Assembly (NCBI GenBank): GCA_963798775.1
Contig: CAWCUK010000001.1
Coordinates: 1,302,001 to 1,366,000 of the forward strand
DNA from: CAWCUK01 sp963798775
GTDB taxonomy: Bacteria; Bacteroidota; Ignavibacteria; Ignavibacteriales; Ignavibacteriaceae
DNA length: 64,000 bases
Direction: 5' to 3'
The position numbers were made by a program, and so were the translations under genes. Positions 27,081 through 36,297 of this stretch are shown piece after piece (within the stretch, counting starts at the first letter, position 1; the number at the start of each line of letters is the position of its first letter). The notes beneath the pieces are model-generated. The model was not told the DNA's origin, made no database searches, and saw only the letters and a program-made list of their open reading frames with translations.

Positions 27081-27719
27081 TTAAATTTGGCTTGGCGGTT
27101 TTAAGAAAGTAGTTTTCATCCTTTCATCTCTTTTTAATCTTTTCATCGAAACCTTTTCCATTTTCGTTACGCCTTGGGGGCCGACTATCCAGCTAAGCGG
27201 TCGTTTTTCTTTACCAACAGCATCGCGTAGAAGTAAAAGTCCTTCCATAAAAGCATCGGGACGAGGCGGACAGCCGGGAACATACATATCAACGGGCATA
27301 AATTTATCAACTCCTTGCACCACGGAATAAATATCATACATACCGCCGGAATTAGCGCAAGAGCCCATAGAAATTATCCACCGCGGCTCCATCATCTGCT
27401 GATAAAGTCGTTTTATAATCGGGGCCATTTTAATGAATACTGTTCCTGCAATCACCATTAGGTCCGCTTCTCTGGGAGTTCCCCTAATTACTTCGGCACC
27501 GAATCTTGCTATATCATATTTGCTTGTTAAACTTGTAGCCATTTCAACATAACAGCAGGAAAGCCCGAAATTAAAAGGCCACATTGAATTTTTTCTTCCC
27601 CAGGCAATTAAATCTTGAAGCCGTGTAAGCACTACAGTTTTTTGAACAGTTTGCTCGAAGGAACTATTCCCTTCTACAAAATTAACAGGGTTTGAAGTTT
27701 TAGTTAACCACCATTTCAT
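27081..27719 (-). CDS. nuoB: NADH-quinone oxidoreductase subunit B (cluster N2)
   Basis: This is the NuoB subunit (212 residues) holding the terminal [4Fe-4S] cluster N2 that reduces quinone. Cluster ligands are visible in GLSCCYVEMA (tandem Cys), GSCANSGGMYD and VPGCPPRPDA. The C-terminal extension of about 40 residues is basic (MEKVSMKRLKRDERMK). It overlaps the nuoA stop by 4 bp (ATGA). Confidence 0.96.
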   Translation of the reverse strand: MKWWLTKTSNPVNFVEGNSSFEQTVQKTVVLTRLQDLIAWGRKNSMWPFNFGLSCCYVEMATSLTSKYDIARFGAEVIRGTPREADLMVIAGTVFIKMAPIIKRLYQQMMEPRWIISMGSCANSGGMYDIYSVVQGVDKFMPVDMYVPGCPPRPDAFMEGLLLLRDAVGKEKRPLSWIVGPQGVTKMEKVSMKRLKRDERMKTTFLKPPSQI

Positions 27720-28141
27720 ATAGAATTTATTTTCTTTCTTGCTTTATAAGCCTTTAAAATTTTCTTTCCGTTTGGAACAAAATCAAGCGCGCCGATTCTC
27801 CATTCATAAAATAGAACCGCAAAAAGAATAAAGATGAAAATTGAGGCTCCTATATAACCCGTCCAGCCCAATTCTTTTAATCCCACGGCCCAGGCAAAAA
27901 TAAAAGCTGCTTCCAAGTCGAAGATTACAAAGAACATCGCGACTATATAATATTGAATCGGAAATCGAAGGCGAGCACTTTCGGTAGGGGCTATACCGGC
28001 TTCATAAACATCGCCTGTTGCTCTTTCATTATGCTTTTGTCCTAAGAAATAACTTATTCCCAACATACTTGAAACTAATAAAATGGCAAGTATAGCATAT
28101 AAAAGTAACGGCCAAATAATGGTTGGATTTTCAACGTTCAA
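27716..28141 (-). CDS. nuoA: NADH-quinone oxidoreductase subunit A, TTG start
   Basis: This is the membrane subunit NuoA (141 residues, three helices), first gene of the 14-subunit operon. The TM1-TM2 loop has VYEAGIAPTESARLRF, corresponding to the YECG/FESG loop that contacts the quinone chamber. TM2 has AMFFVIFDLEAAFIFAWAVG. The start is TTG at 28141. A strong Shine-Dalgarno sequence (GGGAGGAGG) lies 8 nt upstream and no ATG fits, so the TTG is well supported. The operon promoter should lie within 28142-28473. Confidence 0.94.
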   Translation of the reverse strand: MNVENPTIIWPLLLYAILAILLVSSMLGISYFLGQKHNERATGDVYEAGIAPTESARLRFPIQYYIVAMFFVIFDLEAAFIFAWAVGLKELGWTGYIGASIFIFILFAVLFYEWRIGALDFVPNGKKILKAYKARKKINSI

Positions 28142-28473
28142 CAGTGTTGCCTCCTCCCAGCAAAAATTACTTTTTTTCTAAACTCTTTGAAATAATTTAT
28201 TTCCTAAAAATTATCATATTGTATTAAGTGGTAAAAATATAAATGAGTTATAGAAGAAATGAGGTGAGGGATATTACAAAGACTTGAGAAACGAAGAATT
28301 CATTTGTTCATTTTGATAAATTTTGCTTTTCCATCATATATATAGCTTATTATATACCAAAAAATTTGTTTTGATTTTATCTTTATATTATTGTGGGTTA
28401 CGTATTAGGTAAACTTTACTATTAAAATATTTTGTAAGAAATCTTTAGTTAAGAAAAGAAGGGAAAAGTTATT
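28142..28473. promoter_or_regulatory. Divergent intergenic region between nuoA and the antiporter gene
   Basis: This 332-bp, very AT-rich stretch has no gene-like open frame. It holds the nuoA ribosome-binding site (about 28150-28160, minus strand) and GAAGGG before the antiporter start (about 28459-28463). Promoters for both directions must lie here. A TATATAAT-like element is seen on the minus strand near 28350, but no convincing -35 partner, so I do not place a promoter precisely. No hairpin or riboswitch-like structure was recognised. Confidence 0.5.
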
Positions 28474-30330
28474 TTGAGTGAAAATATGTTAATAGGCCTT
28501 ACTGCCATTATTGTAATCGGAATGGTTGCTCAATGGATTTCGTGGCGCTTTAGGCTTCCTTCTATTCTTATTTTATTAATATTTGGATTTCTAATAGGGC
28601 CGGTTACAAATTTTTTTAATCCTGATGAATATTTCGGAAAGCTTCTTTTTCCTTTTGTTTCAATTTCCGTTGCCGTTATTCTTTTTGAAGGTGGATTAAA
28701 CTTACGCTTTACCGAATTAAAGTCGGTTAAAAATGTTGTAAGGAATTTATTAATTATAGGAATTCCCATTACCTGGATTTTAACCGCAATTACGGGAATT
28801 TACTTTCTTCATTTAACATTTGGATTTGCGGTTTTATTCGGAGCAATTTTTGTTGTAACCGGGCCTACAGTAATTCTTCCGCTGCTCCGGCACATACGTC
28901 CGAACGCGCAGATAAACAGCATCTTAAAATGGGAAGGAATAATAAATGATCCCATCGGCGCGCTTTTAGCCATTTTGGTTTTTGAAGTTCTTCTTTCCGG
29001 CGGATTTCAAGAGGCTACTTTACAAGTTGTAACCGGCTTGTTAAAAACGGTTTTATTAAGCTGTTCGGTTGGGTTAGCCGGTGCTTATGTAATGATGCTT
29101 TTAATAAAGCATAGAATGATTCCGGATTTTCTTCAAAATACAATTACACTTTCTATGGTAGTCCTGGTTTTTGCCGGTTCAAATTTAATTCAGTCTGAAA
29201 GCGGATTATTCGCGGTTACGGTTATGGGAATTTTTCTCGCAAATCAGAAGAAAATTTCTGTCCGACATATTATTGAATTTAAGGAAAATTTACGAATCCT
29301 ATTAATTTCTATTTTATTTATTGTGCTTGCCGCCCGGTTACGAGTTTCCGATATAAATATGCTCGGTGTAGGAAGTTTCCTTTTTGTAGCCGCGTTTTTT
29401 TTGATACGCCCGGTTTCCGTTTTTATTTCTACTTTCGGTTCCTCGCTTGCGTGGAAAGAAAAATTATATATTTCGTTAATGGCACCGCGTGGAATTGTAG
29501 CCGCGGCTGTTTCTTCCCTCTTCACATTAGAACTGTTAAAAGTCGGTTATAAAGATGCCGAAATTTTTGTCCCGATTACTTTTCTTGTTATAGTTTCTAC
29601 AATTACTATTTATGGTTTGGGCGCAATGCCTTTGGCAAAATGGCTTAGAGTAGCAAACCCAAATCCACAAGGATGCCTAATTTTAGGCGCGCATCCTTTT
29701 GCAAGAGAAATTGGAGTTGCATTAAAAAATAACGGCTTCAAAATTTTAATGGTGGATACCAATTGGATAAATATTTCAGCGGCAAAAAATTTAGGTTTAG
29801 AAACTTACCACGGAAGCATAATTTCAGAACATATTTTAAATGATATTGATTTAAACGGAATCGGCAGATTATTGGCAATAACACCTAATGAAGAGGTTAA
29901 CTCCTTAGCGATTTTGTATTTCTCCAAACTGTTGGGCAGTTCTGAAGTTTATCAATTGGCTAATGAGAAAGATGAAAGCAGGGAAGAAAAAAGAGTTTCA
30001 AAAGAATTAAGAGGACAAATTTTATTCGGATCCGGATTTACATATTCTAAACTTTTAAATTATTTTAATGAAGGTTTTACAGTTAAATCAACTAATATAA
30101 CTGAAAAATTTAATTTCGAAGCTTTTGTACAGCAAAAAAAAGATGATGTAATTCCGCTTTTTGTAATAGATGAAGATAAAAACTTAGGTATTTATACAAG
30201 TTCTCAAAAGCCGAATCCTCAGCCGGGAGAGCTGCTTGTGAGTCTTATAAAAGTTACCGAAGAAGAAAAGAAGCAAAAAGAGCAAAGGAAACTTGAATCG
30301 AAAAAACAACAAATTGAAAATAATGATTAA
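28474..30330 (+). CDS. CPA1-type cation/proton antiporter with C-terminal TrkA-like domain
   Basis: This is a 618-residue monovalent cation:proton antiporter of the NhaP/CPA1 type. About 12-13 helices fill residues 1-390, with the ion-binding motif region EGIINDPIGALLAILVFEVL and the unwound-helix motif GPTVILPLLRHIRP. LMAPRGIVAAAVSSLF is the conserved Arg-containing helix. The soluble part (about 400-618) begins with a Rossmann-like TrkA-N domain (GCLILGAHPFAREIGVALKNNG), then a Glu/Lys-rich tail. It probably exchanges Na+ or K+ for H+ under ligand control. The start is TTG at 28474 with GAAGGG upstream; ATG at 28486 is possible. It is divergent from the nuo operon. Confidence 0.92.
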   Translation: MSENMLIGLTAIIVIGMVAQWISWRFRLPSILILLIFGFLIGPVTNFFNPDEYFGKLLFPFVSISVAVILFEGGLNLRFTELKSVKNVVRNLLIIGIPITWILTAITGIYFLHLTFGFAVLFGAIFVVTGPTVILPLLRHIRPNAQINSILKWEGIINDPIGALLAILVFEVLLSGGFQEATLQVVTGLLKTVLLSCSVGLAGAYVMMLLIKHRMIPDFLQNTITLSMVVLVFAGSNLIQSESGLFAVTVMGIFLANQKKISVRHIIEFKENLRILLISILFIVLAARLRVSDINMLGVGSFLFVAAFFLIRPVSVFISTFGSSLAWKEKLYISLMAPRGIVAAAVSSLFTLELLKVGYKDAEIFVPITFLVIVSTITIYGLGAMPLAKWLRVANPNPQGCLILGAHPFAREIGVALKNNGFKILMVDTNWINISAAKNLGLETYHGSIISEHILNDIDLNGIGRLLAITPNEEVNSLAILYFSKLLGSSEVYQLANEKDESREEKRVSKELRGQILFGSGFTYSKLLNYFNEGFTVKSTNITEKFNFEAFVQQKKDDVIPLFVIDEDKNLGIYTSSQKPNPQPGELLVSLIKVTEEEKKQKEQRKLESKKQQIENND

Positions 30331-31687
30331 GTTTTTTCCATTAGGCGGTGCCGGAGAAATTGGGGCAAGTTGTTTTTATTTTAATATAGAAGGCAGCGGC
30401 CTAATTTTAGATTCAGGAATGCATCCGCAAAAAAGTGGTTTGGATTCTCTGCCTAATTTTAATTTATTAGAAAATCTTCCCGTTGATTATGTTTTAATTT
30501 CTCACGCTCACCAAGATCATATAAGTTCGCTTCCGTTTCTCGTTCAAAAATTTCCTCATATAAAAGTTATAACTACACCCCAAACTCGGGCGCTAGCGGA
30601 GTTAGTTTTACATAATTCTGTTTCAATTTTAAAACAGCAGTTAAAAGATGATCAAAATTTTAAATTTTATACTCATGATGAAGTTGATCTTTTAATTAAA
30701 ATGATTGACTATAGACAATATGAAGAACTCTTTGATATAAGCGGTTACGCTCACTATACAGAAAATTTAATAACAGCAAAGTTTTTTGATGCCGGACATA
30801 TTTTAGGTTCTGCTTCTATTTTGATTGAATACTGCGGGAAAAAAATTTTATATACCGGCGATATAAATTTGGCAAATCAAGCTATTCTAAAAGGAGCATT
30901 TTTGCCGGAAGAAAATGTTGATACAATAATTTTAGAAACAACTTACGGTGCGACAAACTCTTCATTACTGCCTGAATGGGAAAAGGAAGAATTACGTTTA
31001 GCAAAATCTATAAATAAAGTTTTTAATAACGGAGGTTCAATTTTAATTCCCGTTTTTTCTCTTGGTAAAACTCAAGAAATGCTAACTGTTTTATGGAAAT
31101 TGATGACCAAAGGGAAACTAGTTTTATGCGATATTTACACCGGCGGAATCGCCAATAAAATTAGCAGAATTTATGATTACAACAGGTATGTAACAAATAG
31201 AATAAATCCAGATTTTGAACTAAAAGAAATCCCGCAAAAAGATTTATATAAAGTTGATAATTTTAATGAATTCTTTAAAAATCCCTGCATAGTTTTAGCT
31301 TCAAGCGGAATGATGCTTGAAGGAACGGCTTCATATAAACTTGCAAAAAGATGGATAAATCAGAAAGATTCCGCGATTTTTACAGTTGGTTATATGGAAG
31401 AAAATACTCCCGGCTATAGAATTGCAAACGCTTTACAGAATAGTAAAATTCACTTTTCTGAATTCGGCAAACCGGTGGAAGTAAAATGCGCGATAGAAAA
31501 TTTTAGGTTTTCGGCGCATTCAAAAAGAGAGGAACTTCTGAATATTGTAAAAAAATTAAAGCCGAAAAAAGTAATTCTTGTTCACGGCGATCCGGAATCT
31601 ATTGATTGGATGGGAAGTTCAATTTTAAGAGAATTCAAAAATATAAAACTTTACGGCGCCGAAAACGGGAAGGAAATAGAAATTTAA
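30323..31687 (+). CDS. Metallo-beta-lactamase/beta-CASP RNA-processing nuclease-like protein
   Basis: This is a protein of about 454 residues with an MBL fold and beta-CASP insertion, the architecture of CPSF73/Ysh1-like and RNase J-like nucleases. It begins FFPLGGAGEIGASC. The metal motif is SHAHQDH (HxHxDH), and later metal ligands are in DAGHILGSAS and YTGDIN. ASSGMMLEGTASYKLAKRW is a conserved beta-CASP motif and HSKREELLNIV gives the C-terminal His. I chose the ATG at 30323, which overlaps the antiporter stop by 8 bp; an in-frame TTG at 30293 is less likely. RNA endonuclease activity is inferred from the family. Confidence 0.88.
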   Translation: MIKFFPLGGAGEIGASCFYFNIEGSGLILDSGMHPQKSGLDSLPNFNLLENLPVDYVLISHAHQDHISSLPFLVQKFPHIKVITTPQTRALAELVLHNSVSILKQQLKDDQNFKFYTHDEVDLLIKMIDYRQYEELFDISGYAHYTENLITAKFFDAGHILGSASILIEYCGKKILYTGDINLANQAILKGAFLPEENVDTIILETTYGATNSSLLPEWEKEELRLAKSINKVFNNGGSILIPVFSLGKTQEMLTVLWKLMTKGKLVLCDIYTGGIANKISRIYDYNRYVTNRINPDFELKEIPQKDLYKVDNFNEFFKNPCIVLASSGMMLEGTASYKLAKRWINQKDSAIFTVGYMEENTPGYRIANALQNSKIHFSEFGKPVEVKCAIENFRFSAHSKREELLNIVKKLKPKKVILVHGDPESIDWMGSSILREFKNIKLYGAENGKEIEI

Positions 31688-32433
31688 TCCCGCAATTCCA
31701 CATAAGTTTTATATTCCGGTTTTGCCGGGGATTCAATCATAAAAATCCGGCTTTCTTCTTTTACCAAAATCCTTATTTCTTTTCTTGAACAGATTTTTGC
31801 AAAATCATCTTTATTCATTTCCTTTGCTTCCAATTTTATCTTTCCTTCCAAAAGATAAATTGAATATATATTTTCCGGTTTTAGCTTTAAAATATGCTCG
31901 GAAGCAGGGAAATGGAATTCTTTTATATTTATTCCGGGAGTATCTAATTTGGCGGGGGAATTATCTCCGGCAAAAATTTTAACAGCAACATTATTTTCAT
32001 TTATAACCGGGAACAAATCGCAACGGTAATCATCATAAGAAGGATTTTTATTTAAAGATGTCTGCAGACCGGGATCGAACCAAATTTGAAAAATCTCGGA
32101 ATTAGGTTTAAATTTTTCGGCGTGCGTTATTCCCCTTCCGGATCTTATAACTTGTGCCGAACCTTCGTTCAGTGGTTTCCATGTTTTGTTTTCTGAATCA
32201 TAATGCTCTATCTCTCCCCTTAAAACGAACGACATAATTTCAAAACCTTGATGCGGATGTTCTTCCAATAAACTTCCTTCCTCGCTCCAGGCATGCGCCC
32301 AATAAAAAATATTAGAATATGGTTTTTGCGAGCCCGGGTGTTCAGAAAGTACAATCGGCCTATGTTCTTTAATTTTCCCCAAATTAAAAGAACCTTTTTC
32401 ATGCTTTTCTTTCGGTAAAATTGTAATTGACAT
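31684..32433 (-). CDS. Pirin family protein
   Basis: This is a bicupin of the pirin family (about 249 residues). The N-terminal cupin holds the metal-binding residues (HPHQGFEIMSFVLRGEIEHYD, SGRGITHAEKF). The second cupin (about 150-240) is more divergent (EHILKLKPENIYSIYLLEGK). Bacterial pirins include quercetin 2,3-dioxygenases and proteins of unknown role. I chose the ATG at 32433 because AAAGGTG, a good ribosome-binding site, lies upstream. The GTG at 32442 would fall inside that site. It overlaps the convergent beta-CASP gene by 4 bp at the stops. Confidence 0.9.
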   Translation of the reverse strand: MSITILPKEKHEKGSFNLGKIKEHRPIVLSEHPGSQKPYSNIFYWAHAWSEEGSLLEEHPHQGFEIMSFVLRGEIEHYDSENKTWKPLNEGSAQVIRSGRGITHAEKFKPNSEIFQIWFDPGLQTSLNKNPSYDDYRCDLFPVINENNVAVKIFAGDNSPAKLDTPGINIKEFHFPASEHILKLKPENIYSIYLLEGKIKLEAKEMNKDDFAKICSRKEIRILVKEESRIFMIESPAKPEYKTYVELRD

Positions 32434-32676
32434 AAATTTCACCTTTTTCTTATTAAGATATGAAAACTATGGTAGAAAAGAAGTACGAGAAATTGCTCTC
32501 ATAAAAATTTTTGAGCCGGATAGTTCTTGTATTTTATATTATTGCTTCTGAAAATATTTAATCTTAAATTTTGATGCGTTCATTTTCATTCCCCAATTTT
32601 CCATTCATTTAGGAATTTCGGGGGGACTTTTCTCTTAATTCAATTTTTTGCTGTTTCTTCTTAAATGGGAGTAACT

Positions 32677-33213
32677 ATGAATAGAACAGCCATAAAATTT
32701 GGAATATTTGGGGGTTCGGCCTTAATCTTTTTTTCAATGATTCCCCTTATTTTTTCAGATAAAATAGCAAGTTTGGAAAACAACTTTTCTTTCAACTATT
32801 TTTTTATAATTTTGTCTTTATCATCTATTTATGCGGGTATACGATTTTTTAGAGATAAAAAACAGAATGGTTTTATCAGTACCGAACTTTGCATGGGGAT
32901 CGGTATTTATATTACTATTTTAAGCGCGGTTATTTTTAGTATGTATTCTTATTTCCTGTTTTCTTTATTTGAACCTTCAATTTTAACAGCCGGTCTTAAT
33001 CAGACTATTACAAATATTAAAATCAGTAAAGAATCGGTTAAAGAAATCTCGGCCGATCTTGAAAATTTAAAAAGTATGAGCAGGTTTTACATCAATCCCT
33101 TCTATAAAAGTTTACTAATTTTTATTACCATTTTCGGATTTGGTTTTGTTATTTCTTTGTTTTCTACATTGGCATTAAAAAATAAACCTAAAACAATGTC
33201 TTCGGCCGTATAG
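32677..33213 (+). CDS. DUF4199-like inner-membrane protein
   Basis: This protein of 178 residues has four predicted membrane helices (about 5-27, 38-56, 74-100 and 140-165). A polar, Lys/Glu-rich segment lies between helices 3 and 4 (NIKISKESVKEISADLENLK). The layout and the short loop with FRDKKQNGFISTELCMGIGI resemble the DUF4199 family of Bacteroidota, whose function is unknown. The ATG at 32677 is preceded by GGGAGT; an ATG at 32665 is the alternative. It is divergent from the pirin gene across about 240 bp with no recognised regulatory structure. Confidence 0.65.
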   Translation: MNRTAIKFGIFGGSALIFFSMIPLIFSDKIASLENNFSFNYFFIILSLSSIYAGIRFFRDKKQNGFISTELCMGIGIYITILSAVIFSMYSYFLFSLFEPSILTAGLNQTITNIKISKESVKEISADLENLKSMSRFYINPFYKSLLIFITIFGFGFVISLFSTLALKNKPKTMSSAV

Positions 33214-33305
33214 GTTTTGAACTGTCTCACAAAGCATAACTAAAAGTTCCTTTTTTAAATAATAAAAATTACTTTGTGCAGTTATAAATAAACTGCGCGC
33301 AATAA

Positions 33306-33911
33306 ATGAAATTTTTAAGTCTCTGTATATTATTAATATTATTTTTTGTTTGGCCGGCTAAATCCCAATCAACCAATATTATTGGGAAATGGGAATCTGC
33401 CTTAAGAGATTCAAACGGAACAAAGGTTATAATTCAATTTAGAGAAAACGGAAGTTTATCTTTTAGTAATGATATTCATCTAAATATGAAGTATAAAATT
33501 TTAGATGATAAATTAATTCTTGAATATCAAAATCCTTCCAACAAAATTACCGCCGATACAAGTTTGATAAGAATTGCCAAAAATAATCTATCGATCTCAA
33601 AAGAAAATAGTCCCCAAACCGCGATTAACTTAAGAGGATTTTCAAATAATTCCGGAGGTATTTTAGGCAGCTGGAGCATGAGATCTAACAACGGGGAGAC
33701 AATAAATTATATTTTTAAAGAAGACGGAACCGCGGCTGTAATTATCTTAATACCCGCTATTGAAGGAAAATTTTCAGTTTCCGGTAATGATCTTTTATTG
33801 TCGTTTAATAACAAAATAAAAAATACGGCAAAGTTCAATATTAATAACGGCTCTTTATATCTCTCATCAAATATTTTCGGCGGCAGAATAAAATTGAACA
33901 AGATTAACTGA
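33306..33911 (+). CDS. Secreted protein with two lipocalin-like repeats, function unknown
   Basis: This is a 201-residue protein with a signal peptide (FLSLCILLILFFVWPAKSQ). Two similar halves each start with a Gly-x-Trp motif (IIGKWESAL near 25 and ILGSWSMRS near 118) followed by beta-strand-rich sequence, as in lipocalin-like or DUF-type lipid-binding domains of Bacteroidota. No catalytic motif is visible. It is probably periplasmic or an exported barrel. It shares direction with the hydrolase gene 78 bp downstream, whose N-terminal domain has the same G-x-W start, so the two may be related by domain shuffling. Confidence 0.6.
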   Translation: MKFLSLCILLILFFVWPAKSQSTNIIGKWESALRDSNGTKVIIQFRENGSLSFSNDIHLNMKYKILDDKLILEYQNPSNKITADTSLIRIAKNNLSISKENSPQTAINLRGFSNNSGGILGSWSMRSNNGETINYIFKEDGTAAVIILIPAIEGKFSVSGNDLLLSFNNKIKNTAKFNINNGSLYLSSNIFGGRIKLNKIN

Positions 33912-33988
33912 TAAATATAATTGAATAATTTTCCTTTTTATTAATTTTTCTTTAGTTATTTTTAAATAAAAAAATAATAGGGAAGAAT

Positions 33989-35428
33989 ATGAGAAAAGTG
34001 GTTATTAATTTTGCAGTTTTTTTATTTATTGCCGTTCCCGTCATTTTTGCCGCACAAAATGATTCAACAGCATCGGAATTGCAAGGAATATGGCAGGGCA
34101 AACTTTCCGCAAACGGAATGAATTTAAGAATAGTTTTTAACATTAATAAAAACGAAAACGGCAGTTATTCCGCTACAATGGATAGTCCCGATCAAGGCGT
34201 TAAAGGTATACTTGTAAACAAAGTTTCATTCAAGGAAGATTCACTTCGGCTTGAAGTAAACGCAATTAATGGATTTTATACGGCAGTTTATAAGCCTGAC
34301 AGCGTAATACTTGAAGGAATTTGGAATCAAAACGGAATGAGTTTTCCGCTCAATTTAAAGAAGACAAATAAAGTTGAAGAACCCAAAAGGCCGCAAGAGC
34401 CCAAAAAACCTTATCCTTACAAGGAAGAAGAGGTCTCTTATAAAAATGAAGAAGCCGGAATTACTATTACCGGAACTTTTACAACTCCAAAATCCGGGGG
34501 AAAATTTCCTGCTGTTTTATTAATTACAGGTTCGGGGCAACAAAACCGGAACGAAGAATTAATGGGGCACAAACCTTTCTTAGTACTTTCCGATTATCTA
34601 ACTAAACAAGGAATTGCGGTTCTGCGTGTTGACGATAGAGGTACTGGAGGAACTACAGGCGATTTCTCCGAATCAACAACAGAAGATTTTGTTACTGATG
34701 TTTTAGCCGGAGTTAAATATTTAAAATCAAGAAAAGATGTAAATCAAGATGAAATTGGATTGGTTGGGCACAGCGAGGGAGGAATGATTGCCCCGATGGC
34801 TGCCGTAAAATCGGACGATGTAGATTTTATTGTCTTAATGGCCGGCCCTGGAGTTCCTTCCGATAAGCTTATGCTAATGCAGGATTCTTTAATTTCCAAA
34901 TCCTATGGAGTAAGCGATGCCGCAACTAAAGATGCGCTAGAATTAAATCAACAAATTTATGATGTATTAAAATCTAATCTTGACACAAAAGCAGTCGGAG
35001 ATTCTATACGAAATATTATTATTGCAAAAAGAAATTCACTTCCTGAAGCCGAAAAAAATTCACCCGCATATTCCGATCAATCGATTGAACGGGCGCAGAA
35101 GGCTCTTCTAAATCCTTGGTTTAGATATTTTATCGCTTTTAATCCGCAAAAATATTTAAAACAAGTAAAAGTCCCGGTACTCGCGATAAATGGAAGCAAT
35201 GATCTTCAAGTTCCGGCAGAACAAAATCTTTCCGCCATAGAAAAAGCATTAAAAGAAGGCGGAAATAATGATTATAAAATTGTAAATATTCCAAAACTAA
35301 ATCATTTATTTCAAACTTCGGAAACCGGTTCTCCGAGCGAATATGGGAAAATAGAAGAAACTATTTCTCCCAAAGCTTTAGAAATTGTGGGCGATTGGAT
35401 TTTAAAAACCACCGGAGAAAACCAATAG
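33989..35428 (+). CDS. Exported alpha/beta hydrolase with N-terminal beta domain
   Basis: This is a 479-residue serine hydrolase with a signal peptide (VVINFAVFLFIAVPVIFAA). An N-terminal beta-rich domain (about 28-130, LQGIWQGKLSANGMNLRI) precedes an alpha/beta hydrolase domain. The oxyanion region is LLITGSGQQNRNE, the nucleophile is Ser262 in VGHSEGG, and the acid and His are likely in NGSNDLQVPAEQN and KLNHLFQT. It resembles secreted esterase/acyl-hydrolase proteins common in Bacteroidota. The substrate is unknown. The next gene starts 5 bp after its stop. Confidence 0.85.
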   Translation: MRKVVINFAVFLFIAVPVIFAAQNDSTASELQGIWQGKLSANGMNLRIVFNINKNENGSYSATMDSPDQGVKGILVNKVSFKEDSLRLEVNAINGFYTAVYKPDSVILEGIWNQNGMSFPLNLKKTNKVEEPKRPQEPKKPYPYKEEEVSYKNEEAGITITGTFTTPKSGGKFPAVLLITGSGQQNRNEELMGHKPFLVLSDYLTKQGIAVLRVDDRGTGGTTGDFSESTTEDFVTDVLAGVKYLKSRKDVNQDEIGLVGHSEGGMIAPMAAVKSDDVDFIVLMAGPGVPSDKLMLMQDSLISKSYGVSDAATKDALELNQQIYDVLKSNLDTKAVGDSIRNIIIAKRNSLPEAEKNSPAYSDQSIERAQKALLNPWFRYFIAFNPQKYLKQVKVPVLAINGSNDLQVPAEQNLSAIEKALKEGGNNDYKIVNIPKLNHLFQTSETGSPSEYGKIEETISPKALEIVGDWILKTTGENQ

Positions 35429-35433
35429 GATTT

Positions 35434-36168
35434 ATGAAGGTTGATCAGCTTCGCAAGGAATTAAAGCAAAAGGAAGATAAAGAAAAAGCTGTAATTCTTC
35501 AGCGTTTTTTTAAAACGGGAGAAGGAGAATACGGAGAAGGAGATAAATTTCTCGGAATTACAGTTCCGGCAATTCGTACATTGGCCAGAAAATATATTGC
35601 CGAAAATTCATTAAACAAAAACCCTAAGCGACTTAATTTAGATAATACAAAATTTCTTCTTAATTCTGAATTTCATGAAGAAAGGCTTCTCGCGCTTCTT
35701 ATTTTAGTCCTAATATTTCCCAAAGCGGCCGAGGAAGAAAAAGAATCTATTTTTAATTTTTATGTCTCAAATACGGATAAAATAAATAACTGGGATTTAG
35801 TTGACCTTTCCGCGCCAAATATTGTGGGGAATTATCTCTTTAAAAAAGATCGATCTCTACTCTTCGAATTTGCTGCTTCAGAAAATTTATGGAAGAAAAG
35901 AATTTCAATTCTTTCGACTTTCTTTTTCATCAAACAGAATGATTTTTCCGATTCTCTCAAAATTTCAGAAATTTTACTAAACGATAAACATGATCTGATT
36001 CATAAAGGAGTTGGCTGGATGTTAAGGGAAATTGGGAAAAGAGATTTGGAAATTGAAGAAGATTTTCTTAAAAAGCATTACAAAAAAATGCCGCGTACAA
36101 TGCTTCGGTATTCCATTGAAAAATTTGAGGAAACAAAAAGAAAAGCTTATTTAAAAGGTGAAATATAG
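35434..36168 (+). CDS. DNA alkylation repair protein, AlkD-like HEAT-repeat fold
   Basis: This is a 244-residue AlkD-family protein. AlkD enzymes are HEAT-repeat DNA glycosylases that remove bulky or positively charged alkylated bases. Conserved features are the repeated helical pairs, FKTGEGEYGEGDKFLGITVP near the start, and NNWDLVDLSAPNIVGNYL with the Trp-Asp pair used in DNA binding. HKGVGWMLREIGKRD and MPRTMLRYSIEKF are typical of the C-terminal half. The ATG at 35434 follows the hydrolase stop by 5 bp with AATAGGA upstream; an earlier in-frame start overlapping the hydrolase is unlikely. Function is inferred from the family. Confidence 0.88.
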   Translation: MKVDQLRKELKQKEDKEKAVILQRFFKTGEGEYGEGDKFLGITVPAIRTLARKYIAENSLNKNPKRLNLDNTKFLLNSEFHEERLLALLILVLIFPKAAEEEKESIFNFYVSNTDKINNWDLVDLSAPNIVGNYLFKKDRSLLFEFAASENLWKKRISILSTFFFIKQNDFSDSLKISEILLNDKHDLIHKGVGWMLREIGKRDLEIEEDFLKKHYKKMPRTMLRYSIEKFEETKRKAYLKGEI

Positions 36169-36297
36169 CATTTATATTTTTACCCAAACTCATTCCTTAC
36201 TTTCAGCTTCTTTCTGTTTTGTAGAATTATATTTTATATTTTGTTTGTAATTATAATTCATCTTACTTTAATTTGTCCCTCAAAAAAAGCTTTAAAA

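Noticed and set aside
27716..28141. Missing Cys in the NuoA YECG loop (YEAG) as a defect
   Set aside because: Functional NuoA such as that of E. coli (FESG) also lacks this Cys, so it is not informative.
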